Shown here: one piece after another, positions 31,626 to 43,012 of the stretch
How the letters are laid out: each line of letters starts with the position of its first letter
How positions within the stretch are numbered: position 1 is the stretch's first letter
Position numbers and translations under genes: made by a program
The notes under the pieces: generated by a model
Told to the model about the DNA's origin: nothing
Database searches by the model: none
Seen by the model: only the letters and a program-made list of their open reading frames with translations
DNA from: Capniomyces stellatus
Taxonomy: Eukaryota > Kickxellomycota > Harpellomycetes > Harpellales > Legeriomycetaceae
DNA: 64,000 nucleotides
Reading direction: 5' to 3'
Assembly (NCBI GenBank): GCA_001661515.1
Contig: LUVW01000015.1
Span: forward strand, 288,973-352,972

Positions 31626-32264
31626 CTAAAGTGTCCACATGGCAGACTCGATGGTGTGGCCATAGTCATGAATGAAAGTTGCTGGGAACCACTTTTCACT
31701 GCGGTTTGACTCGTAGCATCTTCCTGAACAGTTTGCGAATTCACAGACTTTGATGATTCCAGTTCCAGGGGTACTGTCGGCGTATTTAGCAGAGAGTGCT
31801 TTGCTGAAGCTGTAGCACTTGTTTGGTTCCATGTAATTGGTAACAATTGTGTTTTCGTAATAAAAATCGCTGAAGAACTCGGCTTTAAGGTTTCCACAGT
31901 TGTACTGGGAGCCAAGTTCAACAGTTGAAGTGACAGTTGTAGTTTCTGCGGCTTTGGTAATAGTAGTTGGAGGCTTAGTGATGGTGATCTTCTCGGTGAT
32001 GGTGTTATAGACGGCATTGGTAACAACGGCGTTCTCAGTGACGGTGCTAACACGTTCCTTAGTGACGGTCTTGGTCTTGGCAGGTTTGGTGACGGTTACA
32101 GTTACCTTTCCACCATTGGTTGGAGGTTTTGGTGGGTTGACAGGTGGGCGTGGGCCTCCAGCCGAGTAACCAGCGTTGTTGAATGCTTGGACGTCTGCTG
32201 ACTCTGGTACTTGTGCAGTGGCAAGTGATAGCACGGCTACAGCTCCTAGAACGAATTTCATCAT
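31626..32264 (-). CDS. Small secreted protein with Thr/Val-rich stalk and crystallin-like C-terminus
   Basis: 212 aa, starting MMKFVLGAVAVLSLATAQ, a clear signal peptide with a likely cut after Ala-Thr-Ala. A Pro/Gly spacer (GGPRPPVNPPKPPTNGG) and a Thr/Val/Lys repeat region (VTVTVTKPAKTKTVTKE) follow, probably O-glycosylated. The C-terminal ~80 residues hold paired Cys (YNCGNLKAEF, NKCYSF, VCEFANCSGRCYESN) and end YGHTIESAMWTL. The spacing of Cys, Trp and the YG..IES motif recalls beta/gamma-crystallin-like or small secreted fungal domains; this is a resemblance by eye only. The protein is extracellular or wall-associated; no function is claimed. Either of two adjacent Met codons could start it. 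It lies 200 bases from an assembly gap. Confidence 0.8.
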   Translation of the reverse strand: MMKFVLGAVAVLSLATAQVPESADVQAFNNAGYSAGGPRPPVNPPKPPTNGGKVTVTVTKPAKTKTVTKERVSTVTENAVVTNAVYNTITEKITITKPPTTITKAAETTTVTSTVELGSQYNCGNLKAEFFSDFYYENTIVTNYMEPNKCYSFSKALSAKYADSTPGTGIIKVCEFANCSGRCYESNRSEKWFPATFIHDYGHTIESAMWTL

Positions 32265-33369
32265 TTTGATAAATAAAGTAGATGGGGGGTGGTTGGTTGG
32301 TGTTTGGTGTTTGATACTTGATGCTTGAATATGCAATGTGATGGTGTTTATGATTTTTTGAAAAGTAGGCCGAAACGATGGAGTTTATATAGAAATTTTG
32401 AGCTGCACAAACTTGTTTTCAAAAAACAACAGAAAACACAGCTGCCCTCTTTAGTTGCACACATATTATANNNNNNNNNNNNNNNNNNNNNNNNNNNNNN
32501 NNNNNNNNNNNNNNNNNNNNNNNNNNNNNNNNNNNNNNNNNNNNNNNNNNNNNNNNNNNNNNNNNNNNNNNNNNNNNNNNNNNNNNNNNNNNNNNNNNNN
32601 NNNNNNNNNNNNNNNNNNNNNNNNNNNNNNNNNNNNNNNNNNNNNNNNNNNNNNNNNNNNNNNNNNNNNNNNNNNNNNNNNNNNNNNNNNNNNNNNNNNN
32701 NNNNNNNNNNNNNNNNNNNNNNNNNNNNNNNNNNNNNNNNNNNNNNNNNNNNNNNNNNNNNNNNNNNNNNNNNNNNNNNNNNNNNNNNNNNNNNNNNNNN
32801 NNNNNNNNNNNNNNNNNNNNNNNNNNNNNNNNNNNNNNNNNNNNNNNNNNNNNNNNNNNNNNNNNNNNNNNNNNNNNNNNNNNNNNNNNNNNNNNNNNNN
32901 NNNNNNNNNNNAAATTTTTTAAATTTACTTTCCAACGATTGAAAAGTGCCTTTTTGTCCAAATTTATGTTCAAGTTTTTTTCAGTTACTGATTTATTAAT
33001 TTCCCAAATTGCCAGAGCAAAGAAAATCGTGTTTTGAGGGATTGTTTCTTTTAAAAAAAATTCAATCCTGAAGATATATCCTCTTTTGTGAATTTCCTTA
33101 TATTACTTTTGTCTCCCACTCGTATTCCTGCTATAAAGTCTCTTAATGTCATGGACCTGAATGTAGGCGTTTATAACATTTATTTTTGAATTATATTTAT
33201 GAACTAAAACCAATAAATTTAATAACCAAAATCAATCGTACCAATATATTTATCTTAACAGGCACATAAACATTGAAATAAAATAAGAATACTAAGTAGC
33301 AAAGCGAGTAAATATGAATATCTCATCAATGTGTCTTACATGTGTTGTTGCATGCATAAAATCATATTC
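32265..33369. other. Upstream region of secreted-protein gene, containing the gap
   Basis: AT-rich sequence on both sides of the 441-base N gap. No coding signal is visible, and anything inside the gap is unknown. Confidence 0.6.
32471..32911. other. Assembly gap (441 N)
   Basis: A run of N. Reading frames that cross it are meaningless. Confidence 1.
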
Positions 33370-33900
33370 TGTACATGTGTTGGCACATATAATACACATT
33401 AATTTTATAAATACATTCAACACAATTAAAACATATGGGATCGTTACGTAGATCCTTAGCTGTGATCATGTTTAGGTCTGTATTCTGACTATTTTATTCA
33501 TTCCTTCAAAGTATCATCGTATTTCTTTCATCTCATCTTTTAGCGCATTTTGCATCCCATCCACTGGGATATTTGGCGTAAACAATGTATGTACATTGTT
33601 AGATGAATATATATTGCGTTCGCCAAACCTCCAGGCGGCAATGTTGTGGATGGTTTCTATCTTGGACATGACTTCATTAATCCTGTTCAAGAGGATTCCG
33701 AATTCCACTCCATTCCCATTTGGGATGCTAATATTAAACACATCATTCTCAATGCCAATGATTTTATAAAACTCGACTTTTTTGTTGTTTACAACTGCTT
33801 CTTTACTCAGGAAGTTCTCCATTTCCTCATTAGAAGTAAAGCCTATCAGTACGTTTTTCTTCACTTGGTCCAAATTGAACCCAATTAATGAATCTGTCAC
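33370..33900 (-). pseudogene. Possible retroelement gag/ORF1-like relic
   Basis: An open frame of about 128 codons (33514-33900) has no ATG at its start (the first in-frame ATG is at codon 27). It encodes an acidic, RRM-like sequence (NVLIGFTSNEEMENFL, then WRFGERNIYSS). A second short coding-like block in another frame (about 33390-33470) reads DPICFNCVECIYKINVYYMC, a spacing that recalls a decayed CCHC zinc knuckle. An RRM-like part followed by a knuckle is typical of LINE ORF1 or gag. The frame break and missing start point to a dead copy. The alternative is an exon of an unknown host gene, since a gtgacag acceptor lies at its start. Confidence 0.4.
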
Positions 33901-35237
33901 AATATTTTAATACATGTGTACCTAGCTTATTTCACTAGGAGTTTTGTTCGTAAAACAGCAAACACTTTATTATGTTGATACTATATGGTTACTAACTGCT
34001 TTAGCTTATTTGGTTCTCCTCTTTGTGGTGTTATCTTTAGGTTTGTTTGTTTGTTTGTTTTTTATCTTTTTTTTTTCCTTTTTAAACCTAATAATAATAC
34101 TTCTTCAAAATATATCCTTTTTTACTTTTTGTTTTATCTTCAGACCTTTTTTCGGTTTAGACACGATCCAAACCTTTTATATACCTGTTTAAACTGAAGC
34201 TAATAAACTGATAACTAAAACTAAATAATAAACTTGAACTGTTTTTTAAATAAATGAACTAATAATTATTATAATGTGAATAATCGTAACTTAGGAGTGT
34301 CTAACACTGTTGATGCACATCTTTGCTTAAATCGATCACATACTTGCAGATAAAACTAAAAGACGTCATTGTAATCACAAATTAACCATACATAAAAAAC
34401 CCCCTTTGGTAGGGGAAAACTGTTAATTGCAAAAGAATTTAACGCCATTTCCTTTACCTCTCCTTTCTCTTTCTTTTACAAAGAGAAATTTAGGATGTCA
34501 CCTTTTACTTATGGCTTTCAAAGACATTTGTGACATCCGGTCGTGTTTTACACTACGACAAATCACCCACATTATTTTCCACAACCTTCATAATTGAACT
34601 CACTTTTTTTTTGCACAGGACATTTGGCATCCTATGATGTTACCACCACCCCTTTTGGCCATTACTAACAAAATTAAATATTTTTTTTTGTCAAGTGGTG
34701 AATGACAAACACTTTTTTACTTCTTCCAATCCCTCCATGATTGGTATTTTTTGTATACTCTATTTACTCTTTATTTGATTGGTACAAAATTACTGGTGTT
34801 AAACCAGTCTTAACAGTGGCACTATAACTAGTAGCTAGTTGTTTTGCACCCACATTCGGTGTCGACATTTAGACTGATCGTCTTGGTACAACTAGATATA
34901 TAAGCTAGAAATAGGGTTTTACTACAGATAATTGAGATTCAGTGTTATGATTGGCTATTTGAAAAAAATTCTCGCTTGGTTAAGAAAGAGGAGAGAGTTG
35001 TAACTTATGTTCAATTGTTATGTATCTAGTAAGCTAATAAGAGACTCTAATATCAATATAGCTATTCAGTTATTTTAAAATCCTATTTGGATAAACGAAA
35101 AGTAATCAAAACGCAGTACACTTGTTTCTGAAGCAAATTGTATTAATAAGAAATAAGTTTCAAATAGCTAAAAAAAATTATAAATTAAAAATTTTAAGTT
35201 GAAACTTTATGATTTATTAGTACATTTACTACTTCAA
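33901..35237. other. Gene-poor AT-rich region left of the HMG gene
   Basis: No gene supported. It contains a 9-base inverted repeat, ggatgtcac (34493-34501) and gtgacatcc (34530-34538), of the kind seen at LTR ends, and A/T runs. Confidence 0.55.
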
Positions 35238-36341
35238 CTAGAATGCATAATTGTCGTAGGGCCTAGTTAACTGATTTTCATGATGCTGGCTATAGTCAAT
35301 GCTGATAGTATGACAAATTGTGTCGCTTGTGTGGGTTTTGTTATTAGAGATGTCTAAATCATCACAATCGCTTAAAGGGTATTGATAGTTCTCTAGATTG
35401 GAACTTAATTTTAACATCGAATCGATTCCTGAAACATTGTTTAGCAGTAATGTTGATTGTTTATATATTGTCGATAATCCAACTTCGTCAATTAAACTTA
35501 TATTTGAACTAAAGTTGTCGTTTTCTTCTAAACTTCTGTGCTTTGTATTCCCTAGGATATCATCTAAGTCATTACTGCAAAAGTTACTATCGATTTGAGG
35601 AATGTTGCTAGTATATATGTCTAAGAATGTATAATCTAGGTTGATTGACATTTGTCCACTTATTAATCTATTCATTTCTGTGTCATTTATCTCCGTGTTG
35701 GTAATTTCTATTACTGGTTCATCATTTTGAAGTAATTTCAAATACTTGTAGTCGCTGCAACCAACTTTATCCTTTGCATCTATTTTTTTCAAAAGTTTTA
35801 GGTTCTCTAAGTACTTGTTTTTAAAGTGAATCCTAGTTTCAGGACTTTCATTTTTCCACATGTTCCCGCAGATTTTAGATACTAATTTTTGGTTAATATT
35901 TGGATCGTCTCTTATTATAGCTTTTGAGCGCTCAATTCTGTATAGAATAAACCCATTGCTGGTTCTTTGAGTATTCCTTTTGATCTTGGTTGGGGCGCTT
36001 TTTACTCTATTTTTATTACAAGCTTGAAGTCGCTTCGCAAAATCGCCTGTATTTACGTTATCGGGAATGAACAGCATGTAGTAATCAGAGGGATTTTCAA
36101 TAAATGTTGTTCCATCATCACCTGTCACCTCTTTAGGAGTAATAGTTTTGATGTTTCTATCCAAACTCATGATAAGATCACAAGGTCCATTCAAGCTTAT
36201 ATCAGGAACTGGCTTAGGTAATATTAGCTTTTTGCGAGTTAGCTCTTGTTTGGTATTACAAAACTTTGATAGGCGATTATCTTTAGGTGAACCGTCTGAC
36301 CCAGAATCTGATAAAATTATTGAGCCTCTCTTAACACGCAT
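35238..36341 (-). CDS. HMG-box transcription factor, candidate mating-type/sex locus protein
   Basis: An intact 367-aa frame without introns, ATG at 36341. Residues about 122-188 form an HMG box of the MATA_HMG/Sox type: RTSNGFILYRIERSK, then DPNINQKLVSKICGNMW and a basic helix HFKNKYLENLKLLKKI. The residues NGFILYR, KICGNMW and the following Lys-rich helix are the classic sequence-specific DNA-binding positions. Flanking parts are low-complexity, Asn/Ser/Asp-rich with no other domain. Codons are much more AT-rich than in neighbouring housekeeping genes. HMG-box genes of this kind determine mating type in many fungi (sexM/sexP in Mucorales, MAT1-2 in ascomycetes), but other HMG regulators of sex or stress exist. 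Its setting in a gene-poor stretch with relics fits a sex locus; the usual Mucorales flanking helicase and transporter genes are not seen. Confidence 0.85.
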   Translation of the reverse strand: MRVKRGSIILSDSGSDGSPKDNRLSKFCNTKQELTRKKLILPKPVPDISLNGPCDLIMSLDRNIKTITPKEVTGDDGTTFIENPSDYYMLFIPDNVNTGDFAKRLQACNKNRVKSAPTKIKRNTQRTSNGFILYRIERSKAIIRDDPNINQKLVSKICGNMWKNESPETRIHFKNKYLENLKLLKKIDAKDKVGCSDYKYLKLLQNDEPVIEITNTEINDTEMNRLISGQMSINLDYTFLDIYTSNIPQIDSNFCSNDLDDILGNTKHRSLEENDNFSSNISLIDEVGLSTIYKQSTLLLNNVSGIDSMLKLSSNLENYQYPLSDCDDLDISNNKTHTSDTICHTISIDYSQHHENQLTRPYDNYAF

Positions 36342-36989
36342 TTTAGTATACTTCTGAATAAGTTCACTTTATCCTATATTGATATTGGAATAAGCCCTGC
36401 AATTAGTTAAACAAGTATACAAAATGTGATATAGATTTTTTGAGTTCCGAAGACACCAACCTTTGTATTTATACATAAAAGTGATTGTTTCATGAGATTT
36501 CATTTCGGCTAAGTTTTACCAAAACTTAATATTATAAAATTGGTTTAAAATGGTAAGTTTTCCCCGGTGAATTTACTAAATTGCCTCCAGGAATTCACGG
36601 GACGAAACTACAGCATTAATTTCATTGGATTTGGCCCTAATGTCATTAGAAAATCACGAAATAATTCACAAATTTAATAAATCAAAATTCTTAATGATGT
36701 ATCTAATATGAATCTGGGAGAATCCTATGAACATGAACACGAACATTTCGTTTTTAATTCCAACATCTAGTCAGTTTTGCTGCTTCTCTTTTAAGCTTTT
36801 ATTAGGCTTATCATCAAAATATTCAAGTCATCCATTCGGGTATACAAAATGTTTAAACAAAATGCTCTAGCCTCTAGTTTTTAGCTCTACGTTCTGCATT
36901 TAACACAAGATTGATTCTTGGTCACCAAAACTATACGTTTTTAAGAATAATTCTTTTTAGATTGATGGTTGATGTTTTTTGCTGCTTTA
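36342..36989. other. Upstream region of the HMG gene
   Basis: AT-rich, probably its promoter. No other feature seen. Confidence 0.6.
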
Positions 36990-37575
36990 GGCTTTCTTGG
37001 AGCTTGATTTGGCAAAAGGTTTAACTTCAATCAAAACAATGTTTGTTTTTCCATTTTCAGTCCTGATGAATTTATGTTTTTGACAAACCTCAAGCTTAAA
37101 ACCGGCATTTTTACATTTCATTTCGTCCTCGAACTCTTGATTATAAAGACCTTCTCTTCAAAAAATGTAGCTAGTTTTGCTGCCAGTTTATTTTTTAATA
37201 ACGAGGCCGCGTTTTGATTTGAAAAGTTGAAATCGATTTTTAGTGAATTCGATAAAGTAGCAAAATATGCACAACTATCAAGTGGGTATTGGGTAGCCTT
37301 CTAGTGCAAAAAAGCTTGTTCACGATTCTAAAAAACCAAGAGTCATTGGACCAATGATCTGTAACTTCAAAAAGCAATACAGAAAGGGTTTAAAACTGAA
37401 AACGAGTTGGTTTACTAGCTCTTTTTACCAAAGAGTTCCTGAAAATACCATTAGGAATCACCGTAGTTATTTTTGGAAAAAAAACAGTTTGGGAAACTGG
37501 TTATTAGTAAATGTGTCTATGTCTAATAAATTCTCTCATATCTTCAAGATTTTGTCCCACCCATATTCGAGTTAA
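36990..37575 (-). pseudogene. Decayed protein-coding relic, unknown family
   Basis: The minus strand carries three successive coding-like blocks in different frames. 37575 down to about 37310 reads RIWVGQNLEDMREFIRHR, VIPNGIFRNSLVKRASKP and FEVTDHWSNDSWFFRIVNK with three in-frame stops. About 37300-37160 reads YPLDSCAYFATLSNSLKID and NQNAASLLKNKLAAKLATFF. About 37155-36990 reads YNQEFEDEMKCKNAGFKLEV and TNIVLIEVKPFAKSSSKKA before a stop. Balanced amino-acid composition in each block, broken by nonsense and frame changes, indicates a dead gene of roughly 190 residues or more. I do not recognise the family. Introns cannot fully explain it because the frame breaks lack good splice sites. It lies about 0.65 kb upstream of the HMG gene on the same strand. 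Confidence 0.5.
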
Positions 37576-38507
37576 TAAAAGGGGTATATTATTGATTATA
37601 CTAAAAACAGAAGAAACATTAAAACAAGTTACCTAATATTCAATGAAATCGACATCTTTCAAACTTAATTAACAAGAACCCAGTTATAACGGTATTAAAA
37701 TTATATAAAAGCTTTTTTTATTCACTAACGCTATAACTCTCTTTATTTTGGATGAATAAAAAAAATACGAGTAAATAGTTATTTATATTAATAAAAGCCT
37801 AACGCCTATGATTAATAATTAGTTAGAGTTCTTAGAATAAAAGACATTAAATCAACGAAATAGATACCAATCTAACCGAATATAGTCTCTGTTTACCTAG
37901 CCTAAATTTAAAATGCTTTAATTAACTTTTGGGATTTCATATAAAATATTACTGAAGAAATGCCTAGGCAAGATTAAATTATTCGAACAGTGACTGTGTG
38001 TTGATCTTTGCGTTTACTTTAAGAGATTTTGTTCTTTCTAACCCACCTTACAAACTTCTCAAACAAATAAATCCAACTGATTAAATTGTGAACACCACCA
38101 AGTTCTAAAACTCAAAAGAGTTAAAAGTGAAGTGTTATATTAGCACTTTGTGAATATACTAGACCCAATTGGTAAAAATCTAAAGCCTAGCGAGTGTGAA
38201 CAAAGAAGGTAGGCGAGGGAAGGAGAGAGATAGAGGTTGTAAACAAACAGTGAAAGCGGTGATGTTCTAAACAAAGAAATTCAACCTCCAAGCATTAACA
38301 CCTTAAGCGATCAAGTGATTTTCCTTCGCTTTTAGCTATAACCGTTGGTATCTTTAACGTGGCCAATAATTGAAAATTTAACAGTACTTGCAAGCTAAAA
38401 CAGTGCTAGTGTTTACATTATAACCAAAGTACACGAATAAAAGTAAACAAGCAGAAATAAATAATGTCAGTGAGGAGTATATTTCAGCAGGTTTAAAAAA
38501 TTCTATC
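37576..38507. other. Intergenic region left of tRNA-Thr
   Basis: AT-rich, with a short purine-rich patch near 38205-38240. No gene seen. Confidence 0.6.
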
Positions 38508-38580
38508 GCCTGCTTAGCTCAGTTGGCAGAGCGTCTGCCTCGTAAGCAGAAGGCCTCCAGTTCGATTCTGGAAGTAGGCA
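38508..38580 (+). tRNA. tRNA-Thr (anticodon CGT)
   Basis: A full cloverleaf of 73 bases: acceptor GCCTGCT with AGTAGGC, D arm GCTCAGTTGGCAGAGC, anticodon stem TCTGC/GCAGA around loop CTCGTAA (anticodon CGT, reads ACG), T arm CTCCAG-TTCGATT-CTGGA and discriminator A. It has no intron. A T-run follows within about 10 bases, as expected of a Pol III terminator. Confidence 0.97.
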
Positions 38581-38934
38581 CTGTTATTTTTTGTATTAGT
38601 TAATTTTTTTTTGTTGTTTTTTGAAAGAAAAAAAAAACAGACATGGACCAGTTTAACTGTCAATTTATCAAACCCGATGATTTTTATTTTATTTTTTATT
38701 TATGTGGTTTATTGGTAACAAAATCAACACAACAATCCCCCGATGATTTTAATTAACGAATTGGATAAACGAGATTTAAAGTCCAAACTTGTCCTAATTA
38801 CTAGGAAATTACATGGCAAAAAAAAAAAAGAAATGGAAAAAAAAGACTTTTTATTATGTCTAGAAACTTGCAAGTTGAAATATACTATATATTTGGAAAT
38901 TAAAAAAAAGAAAAAGTAAGTAAAACTAGAAAGA
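38581..38934. other. Spacer between tRNA-Thr and ELP2 3' end
   Basis: T-runs after the tRNA (Pol III terminator), then AT-rich sequence with no coding signal. Confidence 0.8.
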
Positions 38935-41900
38935 CTAAACAATTGAGAAAATACGGATAGTATGGTCGTCAGAGCAACTCGCAAGCTGTCTTGTTGATTG
39001 TTCTAGAATACTGTTGTCAGTAGAGCAGCCAGTTGGGCGCCATGTTAGCCGGTTAACTTTTGAGTTGTGAGCAAGCCTGTAAATGTAAGATAAACAAAGA
39101 AAAAGAATCAGCAAATTGTTGTGGTGTAGAAAGAGTAAAAATAGTGTTTACTTACTGTTGAGATATGGTTGCAACAACTGAAACTTTAGGAACAATTCCT
39201 GAACGATCAGACCCAGGAGCTAGTGCTGGCACCTGGCAACTGAGGATATTGATTAAACCAGACTCAAGACCAACAGCGATCCAGTACGAGTTGGTACTGT
39301 CAGAATCGGAGGAGTTGGCTGGAGCTGATGTAATTGCGATGGCGGTTGCAGCGTCAGCCATTTTAATGGTAGATACAACAACCCACTCGGAGAAATCAGA
39401 GTTCTGCATCCACAACTTGACCTATTTGCAGATATAAAAAGGCATAATTAGAAATCAGATTAATATCGTATAAATTAAGTGCAGTAGTAGAATACATAGT
39501 AATGTAATTGTAGTTACAGTTTTATCACGCGATGCAGTGCCAAAAAACGAGGCGTCAGGAGCCCAGGCACAGTCCCAGACAATCCTAGCATGGGCTTTAG
39601 GAACGTTTTGGATGAGCTTGAAAGGGTGATTTAGTGAGTTCTCGGTTGATGTGGGTTTATAGGAGGAAGTCCCAACGCCATTATCAAACTGAGACTTGTA
39701 TTGAGAAAAGATGGAAACAGATCTGTCACGACCAACGCTTAGCATTAGTAGGTTTGGGGACTGGTTAGGCTCCAAAGAACCAACAAACGTGGGGCTAAAC
39801 GCAATTCTAGTGACAGTTAAAGCGTGTACTGCAAGAGGATCGGCGTCTGAAGAACCCAAGGTACCGTTTGAAGCAGTGGTTTTCTGGGCTGGACGCCAAC
39901 CAACAGTGTCATACATTCTAACACCAGCGTTTTTGGCGCTAGCGGCCTTGCAACTGACTGCAAGCCAGCCGTTCCCGACATCGTTGGTGTCAGGGTTAAT
40001 TTCTGGGGTTGTTGAGGCAATTGCAAAAGTCTCATATGGATGGCCGTAAAGCTTGTCGGTTTCAGGCCACAAAGTCCTTCTGCGCAAAGTCTCCTCCAAT
40101 GGCGGATGACCTTCTGGGTGCAACTTTGACGAGGGTGCACCTGATGAAGCGTTGGATCTCGCGCTTGCAAACACGTCCACGTGGGTTTGACGGCGCAGCT
40201 CCAGATCCTCGTCATTATCAGATTCTTGTGCTGCCGCTGCTGCAGAGTCGATTTCGTTTTGGAAAATAGCCTTGTTTGACAGACCAAGTGGCGGAATACT
40301 CGCCTCAACAGGCCTTGATTCCTCCTGCTCATTCCCGCTGCCCAGCCGCAGATTGATCAAATCGCCCTTATTCTCTCTACCCTCATCGTCGTTGTAGCAA
40401 AGCTGGTCAAATGTCTGGACAAAGTGGCTTGGTGCCTCAAACACTCGAACCACTTTTTCATCTGCGCCTGACGCGTAGCTTAGTGGAGAAACAAACGCTG
40501 CGCAGTGCAATTCGTATCCGTGTATCTGCGGTCTAGCTATTTCGTGCCAGCCCCCACTACCCCCCATCGATGGCTTGATTTTGTTTTGCCACAGTCCAAA
40601 TATTCGTGCTGTCTTGTCGGTACTATAAGTTACAAATATATTAACTGCCCAGTTTAGTGCCCACGTACTTGCTAAAGTCCATTTAAAAGCAAATACACAT
40701 TATTTAGATAAATTAAGTTACCTTTGGGACAACAAAAACCGGCCCTTTGGCTCCCATTGGACATCCATCACAGACGAAAAGTGACCCGTTGGCGCAACGT
40801 CCTGTTCCCACACAAAATCCCCAGCCTCGCCACCATCCCCATCTTCGTTGAAACCGTCAATTCCACTGTCTCCTATCCTTCTCCAGATGTGTAGCGATCC
40901 GTGGTACCCAACAGCAACAGCAACATTTCCATCTAGCCTCATAATCCCGCTGAAAAACCCATAAGTAGCTCCTCCAACCTCCCCCAGTCGAGCATCGCTT
41001 GCCCAAACCCCAGAGTCTGCCTCTGGCTTCCATATCAACAACGACTGGTCAGCCGACGCTGTCATCAACTGCAAATCTTTTATCGTGCTGATAGGCGCCT
41101 GGAAATTCACGCTATGCACCCACCCCTCGTGTCCTGATAAAACCGACTCGACTTCCAGCGTATATGCCTGGCCCCTATTTGTTTTTGCAACTCTGCTCAT
41201 TACAAACCTTCTTCTACATGCTTTCCAGCCAACATCATATACAAAAGTACCAAAACAAACTATATAAATGCTGCCTAATCCAGAAATACTTACCCAACAA
41301 CCATATTGTGGGTTCTGATACTGAGTTGAACAATATCACCAGTGGCCAGAGCTGCCAGAATGTCGATCTCTTCTGTGTGCTTGTCGTCCTCATCACCATC
41401 ACCATTGTAGTCTGCGTCCCTAGCTGCCTCTCCTCCTTTTCCGCTGCCAGATCCACCCTCATCAACCCTGCTCCCCTTTGCGGAAATCCTCCACAATCTA
41501 CAGTACTTGTCTTGCGATCCTGATGCCAAAATGACATCGCCGTGCTTCCAGTGCTTGATTGCAGAGTTTTCCAAAGCCTCTCCGCCCACATCGCTGAATT
41601 GCGTTGCCGCAAGCGAAGTAACCCAGTCCTCATGTCCATCCAAAACCAACAGCTTGCTGAATTCCTATACAAATGCATACACCATCATCATTAGTCAACA
41701 GCGCATTTATTCCCCCATTCCTCATCTCTTTAATACCTTCACTCTGTTAAACCTTTTTCTTAAAAACTCAAAAACACACATGCTATTTATGTCGAGTTGG
41801 TGTGGCTATTACATTTGACTTTATATCCAATCCGTAACAATGAACCTTGCTGTCTGTGTTTCCTGTTGCCAAGAACACTCCCTCGTTCTGTTTCTTGCCA

Positions 41901-43012
41901 CACTTATCAGTACTGCCAAAGAACGTAGGCAGGTTTGCCAACACTAACGAGATTGCACTATGTCTGCCATTAGTTATCGTCTGCACACACTCGCATCTAC
42001 CGCCTAAAATCCAACCATTTCGTTAACAAAAAATAAAAAAATAAATAAGCAAACCACAATCACAGTACATTTGTTATTACCAGGAACTTTTTCATATCTC
42101 TAATTAAACATACAACACCGCATTATATTCTTTTGCAGACCCAATATGCCGTAAGCTCTTACCTTTCCCGTATTTATTCCAAATTCGTACAGTTCCATCA
42201 GATGAACCCGTCGCAATTATATGGGTTACAGAGTTCTCATCTTTAGTCCCTTTGATCGCTATGCTACCAACGCAAATAACAGGCCCAGTGTGACCCACCA
42301 TCGTCGACGTGCAAACATACTAAAAAAAAAAGTAATCGTTTATCCGAATAAAATCACACACATTTCCGTTAGCAAAAGCAAATAAAATGGCTCTTTGGAC
42401 AAATAAATGTTAGTCTGTTCCCAATCATACCTCGCCTGAATCGCTTAGTGTCCATATCTTTGCTGTATGATCAGTAGATCCACTAAATATCTCGATGGTG
42501 CTATCGTCTTGATCTAATCCACAGCGATTACATTCTTGTAAGTTTAAATACAGCACCAATACTCTGTTCTTGAAATTTATTGCTGTACTTTGACATCACA
42601 ATCTACAAATTCCATATTCTGCGAATAAAATTACAATAGTATTTACCAAAAGAGAGAAATGCAGTGCAGTTTACTCGGCCAGTATGGCCCTGCAAGGTGT
42701 GTTTAATTCCGTTGTATTCCTAATATAACATACATAAAGCATTATACATTTTAAGCACGGCTTTGGTGATTGCTGTCTTTGTTCAGTACTACTACTAGAG
42801 TGAATCTAACTCGATATATTTATTTTTACCCCAAGATCAACTATAGCCAAGGAATTCCCAACGCCATAAGCTACCAAGTCGTGATTCACGATCCCCTCGC
42901 TTGGCTTTTCATTCTCTTGTCTGTAAGGTGCTTTAGTTGCTGATTTCAAAGAAAGACAGTGCGCCACTCGGTTACACGCACCTGATATGAATTCTAAATT
43001 TGCAGATACCAT
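38935..43012 (-). CDS. ELP2: Elongator complex subunit 2, WD40-repeat protein (10 exons)
   Basis: Scaffold subunit of Elongator, which modifies wobble uridines of tRNAs. Model: complement of 38935-39076, 39156-39421, 39518-40622, 40722-41192, 41294-41664, 41813-42003, 42163-42319, 42431-42534, 42647-42719 and 42830-43012, giving 1020 aa; all junctions are GT-AG and in phase. The start MVSANLEFISGACNRVAH is typical of Elp2. WD blocks follow (LQGHTGRVNC, FSGSTDHTAKIWTL, IATGSSDGTVRIWNK, LDGHEDWVTSL, LASGSQDKYCRLWRI, LSGHEGWVHSV, WHEIARPQIHGYEL, GTASRDKT, LASCSDDHTIRIFS). It is longer than the yeast protein (788 aa) because of acidic and Ser-rich inserts (for example after LWRISAKGS and in the 1.1-kb exon). 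The acceptor of exon 7 could be 3 bases earlier. Confidence 0.95.

Noticed and set aside
31499..32053. 184-codon minus-strand frame overlapping the secreted protein
   Set aside because: Out-of-frame shadow of the signal-peptide-bearing gene, with low-complexity Pro/Ser/Thr sequence.
32325..32973. Four long frames on both strands
   Set aside because: They run through the 441-base N gap and are artefacts.
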